From: Blautia sp.
Lineage (GTDB): Bacteria > Bacillota > Clostridia > Lachnospirales > Lachnospiraceae
Length of the DNA stretch: 64,000 nt
Direction of reading: 5' to 3'
Assembly: GCA_021772055.1 (NCBI GenBank)
Contig: JAETNR010000012.1
Location: 44,152-108,151 of the forward strand
The notes under the pieces are model-generated. The model did not search any database. It was not told the DNA's origin and saw only the letters and a list, made by a program, of their open reading frames with translations. Of this stretch, positions 44,742-53,480 are shown piece by piece. Position numbers and translations under genes: made by a program. Position 1 is the first letter of the stretch. Every line of letters starts with the position of its first letter.

Positions 44742-45992
44742 TTATAGATTGAGCAGTTCCTGAACCTTCCGGGAAGGAACCTCCCCGGGTAGTTTTCCCA
44801 TGGAAACAGACAATGCGGCCAGGACCCCTGCAGCTTCTCCGATTCCGAGGATATTTCCTGCCACGCGGTAACTAGCATGGGCATAAAAATCTCCGCTGAT
44901 CAATCGTCCTGCAAGAATCAGTCCATTTACATCTGCTGCAATCAGTGAACGAAGAGGAATCTGATATGGCTTTACAGTGATACCGCCATGATTCCAGGCT
45001 TTATTATGGGCGCCGCTGTCATGAATATCAACGTTAAATGTTACATTACAGATTCCATCTTCAAACTGCCTGCCTTCCATGATATCTTCTTTTGTAAGAT
45101 AATAATGACCGTGTATCCTGCGCCCTTCCCGAATCCCGATATGTTCCCCGGTGCTTACAATAAATACATTTTCCCAGGCCTTTTCCAGATTGGAAATCTT
45201 GGCAAGCATATTTTTCAGTTCCCGCCTGGCATGAAGGGTTGCTTCTGTAATCTCAAAAGGATCATCGCAGGATTTTACAGATTCGTGATTATAAAATATG
45301 GAATACAGATTATCCTTTAAATGAACCAATCCCGGCATGGAATAACTTAAGCTGATTTTGTGCTGTTCTAAATAACGATGAAAATTCTTCTGCGCTTCTC
45401 CCGGAAAATTTTCATAGTTCAGGCAAAATGGTCTGGCCTTTTCAAGAGCGATTCCAGAAATTAAAGCCATCATACTCATGGGCTGAATCTCCCCGGTCTG
45501 TTCCCTGCCTATCTCATATTTGCATCCGGCATAAACGGAAGCGGCACCGTTACCTGTAGCATCAATGATCACAGGGGCGCGGAATTCGAAGTGTTTAGAA
45601 TAGGATTCTGCGATCACTCCGCTGACTGTATTATTTCCGGTTTTTATGATTCCGGTGATCGTGGTGTGATACAGCAAAGACACTCCTGCATCTGCTGCCA
45701 TTTCTTCCAAAACATTTTTCATATCCTCAGGCAAAAAAGAAAAATCCTTTTTGTCTGTTTGGCAACGGCTTCCTTTTTTACGCAGCTTTTCTGCAATTTC
45801 ATCCAGGATCCCATGCTTATTTTGTACATCCATCAGCCATGTCATGAGACCGACAGTCCAGGTTCCGCCAAGAGAACCCTGCCGTTCTATCAGCAATACT
45901 TTAGCTCCGTTTTGGGCAGCCCTTATCGCTGCGGAGGTTCCCGCAGGCCCCCCGCCGCATACAATGACATCATACTTTTCGAAACGCTTCAT
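44742..45992 (-). CDS. FAD-dependent oxidoreductase
   Basis: 416 residues. The FAD-binding Rossmann motif VIVCGGGPAGTSAAIRAAQN (GxGxxG with ERQGSLGG) opens the chain. APVIIDATGNGAASVYAGCK and the C-terminal GLILAGRLISGDFYAHASYR, then GNILGIGEAAGVLAA, match the FAD_oxidored group that is often linked to sugar or cyclitol operons. The reaction is unknown. It follows a truncated MalG-like permease at close distance, so it once belonged to a transport operon. Good AGGAGAGG ribosome site. Confidence 0.85.
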   Translation of the reverse strand: MKRFEKYDVIVCGGGPAGTSAAIRAAQNGAKVLLIERQGSLGGTWTVGLMTWLMDVQNKHGILDEIAEKLRKKGSRCQTDKKDFSFLPEDMKNVLEEMAADAGVSLLYHTTITGIIKTGNNTVSGVIAESYSKHFEFRAPVIIDATGNGAASVYAGCKYEIGREQTGEIQPMSMMALISGIALEKARPFCLNYENFPGEAQKNFHRYLEQHKISLSYSMPGLVHLKDNLYSIFYNHESVKSCDDPFEITEATLHARRELKNMLAKISNLEKAWENVFIVSTGEHIGIREGRRIHGHYYLTKEDIMEGRQFEDGICNVTFNVDIHDSGAHNKAWNHGGITVKPYQIPLRSLIAADVNGLILAGRLISGDFYAHASYRVAGNILGIGEAAGVLAALSVSMGKLPGEVPSRKVQELLNL

Positions 45993-46004
45993 AGCACACC
46001 TCTC

Positions 46005-46664
46005 CTATTTTAAAACAGCCCCTGCAGTCAGTGCATTTTCAATCTGCTTATTTCCGAAGCAGTATATGATAATGGAAGGAAGACTTGTTAATACAACAGC
46101 AGCTCCAATAAGTCCCCAGTGGGAAACACCCACCGAAAGGAAGAAACTTTGCAAAGCAACTGTTATAGGCTTCATTTTTTCCGCATTTCCCAAAACCTGT
46201 GCAATGGCAAATTCATTCCAGATAGAAATAAAGATAAATACGCCTCTCGTGATGACTGCAGGCTTAATGATCCTGAAGATGATACAGAAAAAAGCCTGAT
46301 ATACATTACATCCGTCAATGGCAGCCGCTTCTTCCAATTCCCTTGGCAAGGAAGACATAAATGCGCTTAACATCAACACAGTGGAAGCCAGCTGAAAGGC
46401 GGAATATGGCAAAATAAGACTGATCCTGGTCCCCTTTAATCCCAGATTCATAATCATCATGTAAAGGGGAATCATAACAACCTGTATGGGAATTACAAGG
46501 CCGATGTTTAAGTAAAGCAATATTTTTTGGGAATGCCGGAAATTCATCCTTGTTACAAAATATGCAAGCATACTTCCAAACAGCAGGGTTACAAAACAAG
46601 TTCCGGCAGTATATAGTAAGCTGTTCAGAGAGTATTTGAAGACATTCAGGCTATTTAGAACCGG
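46005..46664 (-). pseudogene. Sugar ABC permease (MalG type) missing its N-terminus
   Basis: Similarity to MalG-like permeases runs from LNSLNVFKYSLNSLLYTAG (about 46664) to the normal end NALTAGAVLK. The EAA loop is ELEEAAAIDGCNVYQAFFCI. The first span and start codon (about 70 residues) are missing. Just upstream lies the terminator of the broken gntP, so a deletion removed the operon's promoter, binding protein, other permease and this N-terminus. An internal ATG (46571) without proper ribosome site is the only possible start. Probably non-functional. Confidence 0.75.
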
Positions 46665-46708
46665 GGCACAAATATTTGGTATTTTTGCACAATTGTTGGA
46701 TTCTGAGA

Positions 46709-46754
46709 TAAAAAAACAGCCCGGAGGTTTCCATTTAAGAAAGCCGCCGGGCCA
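46709..46754 (-). terminator. Terminator of the gntP remnant
   Basis: GCCCGG (46719-46724) pairs with CCGGGC (46747-46752), extended by further pairing, and seven T follow on the minus strand. It lies about 55 bases after the end of the gntP remnant and right before the permease remnant. Confidence 0.7.
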
Positions 46755-46807
46755 TGTAATTTCGTTTATTTGATTTTGTTTCTGTAAAACAGGATAAAAT
46801 TTCTAAA

Positions 46808-47568
46808 TTAGGCCAACAGGCTAATCCCAACTGCACATACCAGCTCTGTGATTCCGATCACTGTTTCCATCATTGTCCATGATTTCAAAGTGGTTTTTTC
46901 ATCTATTTCCAGCAAACAAGCAATACTGCAATAATCAATGCTACAAACGGCGTGCCAAGAAACTGCAATACCGGGCGGATTCCTTCAATTCCAGGAATGT
47001 ACTCCGAAACCGTATTACATAAAATCAACACCAGCGGAACAAAAAATAATGCACAGCACTTTGGAAAATGACGGAAGGTTTGTCTCCCCTGTTTCCCGGG
47101 CTTCCTGAACATTGGAAGGAAGTCCGGTGTCAATCCGTTTTCCAATAAATTTCGGCCATAAAATCCCCGCAAAAACCAGAGACAATATTCCCACCGGTAC
47201 CCCTACGGCAATCATAACTCCCAGGTCAACATGCAGCATATTCGCAACAAACACGGAGCCCGCAGACGGCGGAATAAATGCAAAGCCGGCTGCCAGGGCA
47301 ATTCCTGACTTACTCTCGCCAAACTTATTGACTAATGTCCGGGCAACGCACTGCGCTCCTCCTGAAACTTCCAGGATACCGCCAAACAGAGAGCAAGCCC
47401 GATCAGGAGCACGATTCCCTGCAGCGTTTCCCCAGCACCCTTTTCTACCGTATTAACCAGAATTGGAATCGGCATTCCGGCTCCAAGGCCGATAAACAAT
47501 GCAGAAATCCCCACTGCCGCTGCAATCAACAGCCTTAATGGTTCTGCCGCGAATACCGGTTCTGTCAT
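46808..47568 (-). pseudogene. GntP-family gluconate/fructuronate permease, frameshifted and internally deleted
   Basis: Pieces of one GntP-type permease appear in different minus-strand frames. The first is PLRLLIAAAVGISALFIGLG (from 47568). The next is TLVNKFGESKSGIALAAGFA, then PPSAGSVFVANMLHVDLGVM and IAVGVPVGILSLVFAGILWP (about 47340-47100). A further stretch GIRPVLQFLGTPFVALIIAV follows (about 46990-46905). The normal C-terminal WTMMETVIGITELVCAVGIS ends at TAA 46808. At least two frameshifts and a large internal gap exist; family length is about 440 residues, of which roughly half is left. It starts 2 bases after the uxuB stop. In E. coli gntP also adjoins uxuAB and carries fructuronate. 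Confidence 0.85.
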
Positions 47569-47569
47569 T

Positions 47570-49192
47570 TTATTTTCCTCCTACATATTTATGTACAGTT
47601 GCTTTAATCGCGCCTGGGCCGGCAATCATTTCACGGAACATTGTTTCAATCTTTTCTCCCAGGCCGGTCTGATAAATGTCAACAAAGAAAATACGTTCAT
47701 TGGAAAGAATTGCCTTAAGCTGGTCTGTGAAAGTTTCCGGCTTTCCAACTACAATATCCTTTAGCTGTTCCTGAATCTCCTCATTCATAGGGTCAGGTGC
47801 CAGCTCATAGCTTTTTCCTTCATCGTCCACAGCAAGCATATACCGGAGCCAGCCTGCAATCCCCAGAGGAATGGCTGTAAGGCGTGAAGTGCCTCCATAT
47901 TTTGCAACATACGCTTTGATCGTTTCTCCAAAGCGGATTCCCACCATCTGGGATACATCCACAGCAAGACGCAGGTTCGTATCGCCCAGGTATTCATTAG
48001 GAAAACGATCATTGAAAAGTTCGTCTACAAACTCCTGCGGAGAAAGGATTCCCGGATCAGGAACCACGGGAAGCCCTTCGTCATAGGCTATCATACGTGC
48101 CATTTTCATCATATCTTCATCCGTATTAAGCATATGTGCAAACAGCTCATATCCCAATGCCACTCCCAGAGGACCTGTAGCAGAATGTACCGGATTCAGG
48201 CATACCGTTACTTTCATGCGCTCCGAAAGGTTTACGGTTTCCCTGTCTGCCATATATACGCCAAAGCCTTTTTCCAGGGCAGGACGTCCATTGGGAAAAC
48301 TATCCTCAATGACAAGGTACTGCGGTTTTTCGGCATTAACAAACGGCGCAATATAGGTCTTCTTTCCGGTGATTACCGGCTGCATATCTTCCACTCCCAG
48401 TTCTTCCAGGTCATTTGCAATCTGTTCGCTTGGACGCGGCGTGATCTTGTCGATCATGGTCCAGGGAAAAGCAACCGTCTTTTCATCCTTCACATAAGCA
48501 GCAAATCCTTCCTCTACAAAACCGGCTTTCTGCCACTCTTCTGTCATAGTCAGTACAGACTCACGAAGCTTAGCGCCATTTTTGGAGCAGTTATCCATGG
48601 AAACCAGTGCAAGAGGATATTTCCCTGCCTTATACCGCTCATAAAGCATAGCTGTCAGCACAGCCATTGCTCCCACAGCCTTCTCCGGTCCGTTCTGAAT
48701 GTCAGCCTCCACAAAAGGAAACCATGTTCCGTCCGCTTTGTGCAGGGCATACCCTTTTTCAGTAATGGTAAGAGAAACCATCTGCAAAGAAGGGCTGGCA
48801 AAGATTTCTTTCAGCCGGTTCCACTGCGCAGGAAGAGAGGACTGTGCTTTTACAGCCTCGGCCATAGATCCCAGCACTTTGTACTCCCTGGTTCCGTCCC
48901 CATGGAGGATCACACTCAGTCCCAGATTATCATAAGGCTCATAAATCTTATCTGTCACATCATAATCAAATGTCTCCACACAGGTAATGCCCCTGTCCAT
49001 TACCCCCTCTTCCAGAAGGCCATCTGCAATACCGCCGATAAAAACCCGGAAAATATTTCCGATTCCAAAATGCACCCATATCGGTTCCTTTTTCGCCTTT
49101 TTCGAAACCTCCTCCACATCATATCCCGGAAGTGTGATTCCTGCCTTTTCCCACGCCGCGCGGTCTTTAATTCCCTTGATCGTTAGTTTCAT
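47570..49192 (-). CDS. uxuB: Fructuronate reductase (mannitol dehydrogenase family)
   Basis: NAD-dependent polyol dehydrogenase of 540 residues, close to UxuB (D-mannonate to D-fructuronate, hexuronate pathway). The Rossmann start is WVHFGIGNIFRVFIGGIADG. The family's catalytic Lys-x-x-x-x-Asn-x-x-His is seen in MKVTVCLNPVHSATGPLG. TIDK-like WTMIDKITPRP is the conserved substrate loop. Length is longer than mannitol 2-dehydrogenase and fits the UxuB branch. Strong GGAGGG ribosome site. It shares an operon with the gntP remnant and lies back to back with a ROK regulator. Tagaturonate reductase is the main alternative. Confidence 0.88.
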   Translation of the reverse strand: MKLTIKGIKDRAAWEKAGITLPGYDVEEVSKKAKKEPIWVHFGIGNIFRVFIGGIADGLLEEGVMDRGITCVETFDYDVTDKIYEPYDNLGLSVILHGDGTREYKVLGSMAEAVKAQSSLPAQWNRLKEIFASPSLQMVSLTITEKGYALHKADGTWFPFVEADIQNGPEKAVGAMAVLTAMLYERYKAGKYPLALVSMDNCSKNGAKLRESVLTMTEEWQKAGFVEEGFAAYVKDEKTVAFPWTMIDKITPRPSEQIANDLEELGVEDMQPVITGKKTYIAPFVNAEKPQYLVIEDSFPNGRPALEKGFGVYMADRETVNLSERMKVTVCLNPVHSATGPLGVALGYELFAHMLNTDEDMMKMARMIAYDEGLPVVPDPGILSPQEFVDELFNDRFPNEYLGDTNLRLAVDVSQMVGIRFGETIKAYVAKYGGTSRLTAIPLGIAGWLRYMLAVDDEGKSYELAPDPMNEEIQEQLKDIVVGKPETFTDQLKAILSNERIFFVDIYQTGLGEKIETMFREMIAGPGAIKATVHKYVGGK

Positions 49193-49424
49193 GTTATTCC
49201 CTCCATTTTGTGTTTTGTTTGTTTCTTACGTTTATATCTAAGTTGTAAGTATAGTATATATCTTCATTTCAAAGAAATCCATTGATATAATTAATAATTG
49301 ATGAAATCATTTTTTGTATACTTTCACCATAATTTGTTATCTTCCTTGTATTTTTGTCATTCCTATAATAAAATAAAGTTAAAACTTACCTGTATGAGAA
49401 AGAGATAACTTTAGGAGAATGATT

Positions 49425-50558
49425 ATGAGCGAAAAAGGATTGACCACAATCAGCTTAAAAAAGATCAACAGAGCGAAAGTCTATCAATACATCTATCAGA
49501 AAAAAGTAACCTCCAAGCAGCAGATCGTTCAGAGCCTGCAGATGGGTTTATCCACTGTCAGCCAGAACTTAAACTTACTGGAAGAAGCAGGGCTGATTGA
49601 GCGGAACGGATATTTTGATTCCACAGGAGGAAGGAAGGCCCATGCCATCCGGATTGTTCCTGACTATCGGATTTCCATTGGGATCGGCATACTGAAAAAC
49701 ATGTTCCATATCACTGCAGTTGATTTATACGGAAATGCATTCTATACGGACGCCATTGCGCTGGACTACTCCAATACTTCCGCATATTACGAACAGGTTG
49801 CCGGCAAAATCAAAGAGTTTATCTCTGAAAATCATTATAATGAAGAAAAAATACTGGGAATCTCCATTGCAACCCAGGGAATCACATCCCCGGACCATAC
49901 GGCCGTAACCTACGGGAGCATTATGGATAACACCGGCATGGATCTGAAAGATTTTTCGCAGCGTCTTCCCTATCCATGCCATCTGGAGCATGACTCCAAA
50001 TCCGCCGCCTTTTTGGAATTGTGGAATCACCCGGATCTTGACAGTGCCGTAGTTTTTCTGCTGAACAGAAATCTGGGCGGCGCCATCATTACGAATCGCC
50101 GGATTCATCAGGGAAGCTCCATGCACAGCGGTGCCATTGAACATATATGCGTCAATCCTGACGGACCCCTTTGCTACTGCGGAAACCGGGGCTGTCTGGA
50201 AACCTATTGTTCCGCCAATGCACTGGAGCGTTCTTCCGGATTGTCCGTGAAAGAATTCTTCCCTCTCTTAAGAGAAAAAAAATCCTCCCAGCTTATACAA
50301 ATCTGGGAAGATTATCTGAACTATCTGGCATTTGCTGTAAAAAACCTGAATATGGTCATTGATGCGCCTGTGATCATCAGCGGGTATCTGGCACCGTATT
50401 TTACAAAAGAGGATATCGATTATCTATTAAAGCGCATTCACTCCTCCTCGCCCTTCGGTTTTGAGAAAAATCAAATACTGGTGGGCGTACACGGACAGTA
50501 CACCCCTGCCATCGGTGCAGCTCTGTTCTATGTGGAGCAGTTTCTGCAATCGATATAA
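49425..50558 (+). CDS. ROK-family repressor (NagC/XylR type)
   Basis: About 377 residues. An N-terminal winged helix (about 10-65; KVTSKQQIVQSLQMGLSTVS) is followed by a ROK sugar-binding domain. It has the zinc motif HICVNPDGPLCYCGNRGCLE and the GGAIITNRRIHQG loop. The kinase-type DxGxT ATP loop is degenerate, as usual for ROK repressors. Start at 49425; the AGGAG site is too close to the ATG two codons earlier. It is divergent from uxuB, so it probably represses uxuB-gntP and itself and responds to a hexuronate-pathway intermediate. Confidence 0.9.
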   Translation: MSEKGLTTISLKKINRAKVYQYIYQKKVTSKQQIVQSLQMGLSTVSQNLNLLEEAGLIERNGYFDSTGGRKAHAIRIVPDYRISIGIGILKNMFHITAVDLYGNAFYTDAIALDYSNTSAYYEQVAGKIKEFISENHYNEEKILGISIATQGITSPDHTAVTYGSIMDNTGMDLKDFSQRLPYPCHLEHDSKSAAFLELWNHPDLDSAVVFLLNRNLGGAIITNRRIHQGSSMHSGAIEHICVNPDGPLCYCGNRGCLETYCSANALERSSGLSVKEFFPLLREKKSSQLIQIWEDYLNYLAFAVKNLNMVIDAPVIISGYLAPYFTKEDIDYLLKRIHSSSPFGFEKNQILVGVHGQYTPAIGAALFYVEQFLQSI

Positions 50559-50923
50559 CCGTTTTCTGCCTAAAAAAAAGAGTTCATGCGTAAAAATCTG
50601 CGTTCCAATGCGCGTTCCATGTATTTCATTGTTTAGCCTCCTAATTTTAGGATAAAATAAAGTACACTTTATTTTATCCTAAATTCGAGTCTGGGGCAAC
50701 CATCTTAAAAAATTTTCTATTAGTAATATATACCTAAAAATGCCCTCCTATACAGACAGATAAAATTATCTACCCGTACTTCCAAAGGCTCCAGTTCCCC
50801 GTTTTCTGAAAGTTCTGTCACAAAATCAGCAATGCAATTCTTTAATGAGAAATACCCGTTTTTCTTTCTGTGTCATTTTTTCTGGCTATTTCCATGATCT
50901 GCCTAAGAGACTTTTCTAATATT
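50559..50923. other. Gene-free stretch with a 38-base palindrome
   Basis: 365 bases between the ROK gene and the sulfatase remnant. Apart from the palindrome at 50646-50683 nothing recognisable is present. The sequence is AT-rich with no believable coding frame. Confidence 0.6.
50646..50683. repeat. Perfect 18-bp inverted repeat (operator-like palindrome)
   Basis: TTTAGGATAAAATAAAGT (50646-50663), two-base spacer, then its exact reverse complement (50666-50683). The spacer is too short for a normal terminator loop and no T run follows, so a protein-binding operator is more likely than a hairpin. Its inner half, ATAAAATAAAGT, also occurs at 49368-49379 in the promoter region of the ROK gene. 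Confidence 0.8.
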
Positions 50924-51811
50924 TCATATCTGATATAAAATTCTTCTAGGATTCCATATCTTTTCCCGTATCGCATGGCTCCAGAGGTTCAAATCGTACA
51001 TCCTGCGAATAATCTCAAGCATATCCAGAAGTGTCGGTACAATATCCACTTCTTCCACTAATCCTTTAAACCGAATCCCATGATATTTTTCCGGATGATA
51101 CAAAATAACAGGTATTTTGGAAAGACAATCATAAAATACCGGTATTTTATGTGTCATGTTATAGCTTCCTAATAGTTCACCATGGTCTGCAAAAAATAAA
51201 ATCACTGTATCCTTATCCAAATTATTCTCTTTCAGATACCGGAGTATCCTGCCCACACTATCATCTACATAACGTATCTGCCCCATATAATGAGCAATTC
51301 CTTTTTTCAAATCCTCCTCTGTACAAATATCCATCTCAGAATGGCACCGCCAGACTTCGTTCCGTATAGGCTGTGTGTTCTAATCATATTCATAATATGT
51401 TTCATCCAGTTGGATTTTCTCCCAATCAAACATCGTATCATAGGGTGCAGGACATGTGAATGCAGGATGGGGTAAATTATCCAGCTCCGGCCATAATTCC
51501 ACCTTTTCATCAACCATCGCTGCGCTCAGTCTGGAATGCCGCCGAAAATGCAGCGCGTACTTTCTTGCAGCCACTTCATTATATGCAGGCAGATGCGAGC
51601 GATTAAGGGAACGCGTTTCTCCTGATAGGCTTTTCAGTATCTGCTTCCAGTCACGTCCTTCTGTACAATGTACCTCCGGAGCAGAACTCATAAGCCCGAT
51701 TCGTTCTACAAACGCAGCTCTATGTAATTTACAAAAACAGCCTCCCCATTCAAGAGATGCATGATTATGTAATCGAAAATCATCTTCTATCCAGATTACC
51801 GAAAAGTTCAT
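50924..51811 (-). pseudogene. Sulfatase remnant with an in-frame stop
   Basis: Two pieces of one reading frame. The first is NRSHLPAYNEVAARKYALHF to DWEKIQLDETYYEYD; a stop codon at 51380 interrupts it. After 15 codons the frame goes on as EEDLKKGIAHYMGQIRYVDD, SVGRILRYLKENNLDKDTVI, FFADHGELLGSYNMTHK and VDIVPTLLDML. These are the central and C-terminal motifs of type I sulfatases (DHGE metal ligands, K of the ThrHisLys segment). The N-terminal active-site CxPSR region is missing, and the C-terminus after LDML changes to unrelated sequence. Non-functional. Confidence 0.8.
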
Positions 51812-51937
51812 TTTCGCATATAATTGATATATTTCCTTTATATAATCTCTAAGGTCACCTTAAACCCGCCCTGTGCACGCAGACAGAACATGCCCTCTCC
51901 GTTTTCTTCATAAGCCGGAAATACCCTTCAGATAAAG

Positions 51938-53233
51938 TTATTTTTCAAGGCAATCCGGGGCGAGAAGAAAATCATAAATATTTATGGTTAAAATTCCATA
52001 TTCATCGTAGTGCGGCTGAACGATGTCTTTAGTAACAACAATCTTCTTGAAAGAATCGTCAATCTTTCTAAATGGTCTGATTTCCTGGGCTCGTTTTGCC
52101 TCATCAGGCAGTGAGTATGCAGACTGAATATAATATCGAGCGGAACCCTGATTACATACAAAATCCACTTCCAACTGTTTGCGGATGACTTTGCCCTCAG
52201 AATCTTTTTCTGCAACAGGAATAACACCCACATCTACGTTATAACCTCTCATGCGAAGCTCATTATAAATTACATTCTCCATGGAGTGGGTCTGCTCGAA
52301 CTGACGGAAATTAATTCTTGCGTTGCGAAGCCCTAAATCAGAGAAGTAATATTTCTTAGGAGTTTCAATGTATGCCTTGCCTTTAATGTCAAATCGCTGT
52401 GCGGATTCAATCAGAAAAGAATCCTCAAAGTAAGTCAGGTACTTACGAATTGTATTGGCAGTAATCCTTGACTTCTTCACAGTTTTGAAGGTGTTTCGCA
52501 GTTTCTCGGGATTGGTTAAAGAGCCAATAGCGGAGGCGAGGATGTTCAACAGATCTTCCAGTTCTCCGATATTCTTTACACGGTTACGCTTCGTAATATC
52601 TCGAATATAAATCTCATTGAACAAGTTCTCCAATACCGCAGCTTTATCCTTTGCACCGTCACGAAGAACTACCAGAGGAATACCACCATACAACATATAC
52701 TCAGACAATCCCATATACTTATCGCCTTGATAAACGGTCATAAACTCTGCAAAACTCAAAGGATACATATGAACCTCGTCACCACGGCCGGCAAACTCGG
52801 TAGCAATATCCTTAGATAAAAATTTTGCATTACTTCCGGTTACAAACACATCCATATTTTCTTTACGAAGATACCCATTCAAAACTGCTTCAAAACAATC
52901 CAGCATCTGAATTTCGTCTAAAAGAAGATAGTACATTCCCTCCTCGATAACCTTAGAACGTATATATACCATGAATTTTTCCGGATCAACACCACGTTTT
53001 TCTTTCTCAATCTGAATTAGGTTTTCACCAATCAGATAAAGATCCTCTGCGGAGTCAAAAGCAAATCGGATAATATGATCTGCGGGAACACCAGAATCCA
53101 ATAAATGATGATAGAAAAGGTTGTTCAGCAAATAGGACTTGCCGCATCTGCGAATACCTGTAATTACCTTAATAAGACCATTGTTCTTTCTCTTTATCAA
53201 TTTCTCCAAATAGAAATCTCGGCGAATATCCAT
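51938..53233 (-). CDS. AAA+ ATPase with DUF4143 domain
   Basis: 431 residues of the AAA_14/DUF4143 family. Walker A is GIRRCGKSYLL (about 24-34), Walker B YYLLLDEIQML (about 103), and the sensor is FVTGSNAKFL. A middle winged-helix region is followed by a DUF4143 nuclease-like fold (YYFSDLGLRNARINFRQFEQ, then LEVDFVCNQGSARYYIQSAY). Start at MDIRRDF (53233) with AGGGAGG. The role of this abundant family is unknown. Its promoter is flanked by two direct repeats, suggesting dedicated control. Monocistronic. Confidence 0.88.
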   Translation of the reverse strand: MDIRRDFYLEKLIKRKNNGLIKVITGIRRCGKSYLLNNLFYHHLLDSGVPADHIIRFAFDSAEDLYLIGENLIQIEKEKRGVDPEKFMVYIRSKVIEEGMYYLLLDEIQMLDCFEAVLNGYLRKENMDVFVTGSNAKFLSKDIATEFAGRGDEVHMYPLSFAEFMTVYQGDKYMGLSEYMLYGGIPLVVLRDGAKDKAAVLENLFNEIYIRDITKRNRVKNIGELEDLLNILASAIGSLTNPEKLRNTFKTVKKSRITANTIRKYLTYFEDSFLIESAQRFDIKGKAYIETPKKYYFSDLGLRNARINFRQFEQTHSMENVIYNELRMRGYNVDVGVIPVAEKDSEGKVIRKQLEVDFVCNQGSARYYIQSAYSLPDEAKRAQEIRPFRKIDDSFKKIVVTKDIVQPHYDEYGILTINIYDFLLAPDCLEK

Positions 53234-53253
53234 ATAGCAGCCTCCCTGCGAAT

Positions 53254-53369
53254 GATTTTTGCAACTTTTAACACTTTTCCTCTCTATTATAGCTATGAGA
53301 TCGCTAAAAATCAATATGCTGTCATTTTTTTAGAAAAGATTTTTGCAACTTTCATCGTTTTTCCTCTCT
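53254..53369. repeat. Pair of 32-bp direct repeats around the AAA-ATPase promoter
   Basis: The copies at 53254-53285 and 53338-53369 share 28 of 32 bases (both begin GATTTTTGCAACTTT and end TTTTCCTCTCT). They are 84 bases apart start to start, which is eight turns of B-DNA. They flank the promoter at 53286-53314, one just downstream of the -10 box, one upstream of the -35 box. Confidence 0.8.
53286..53314 (-). promoter_or_regulatory. Sigma-A promoter of the AAA-ATPase gene
   Basis: On the minus strand TTGATT (53309-53314) and a perfect TATAAT (53286-53291) are 17 bases apart. The predicted start would be near 53279, inside the proximal direct repeat. Confidence 0.7.
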
Positions 53370-53480
53370 AAATCGAGCTGCTAAATAGTATATGCAATAG
53401 TCCGTTTTTAAAACCGTACATAGTCAGCATCCGGGGCAGGCTTTGCCGCTTTGCGAAAGAAAAAATAAGGATAGAACCTG

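Noticed and set aside
40829..46571. Microcompartment operon
   Set aside because: Only one shell gene found; the neighbouring oxidoreductase and regulators are not known cargo.
48134..49186. 350-residue plus-strand open frame
   Set aside because: Antisense to uxuB, which has complete family motifs; shadow composition.
50646..50683. Palindrome as a rho-independent terminator of the ROK gene
   Set aside because: Two-base loop, AT-rich stem and no T run after it.
53254..53369. CRISPR array
   Set aside because: Only two imperfect repeats and one 52-base gap that holds a promoter; no third repeat and no cas gene.
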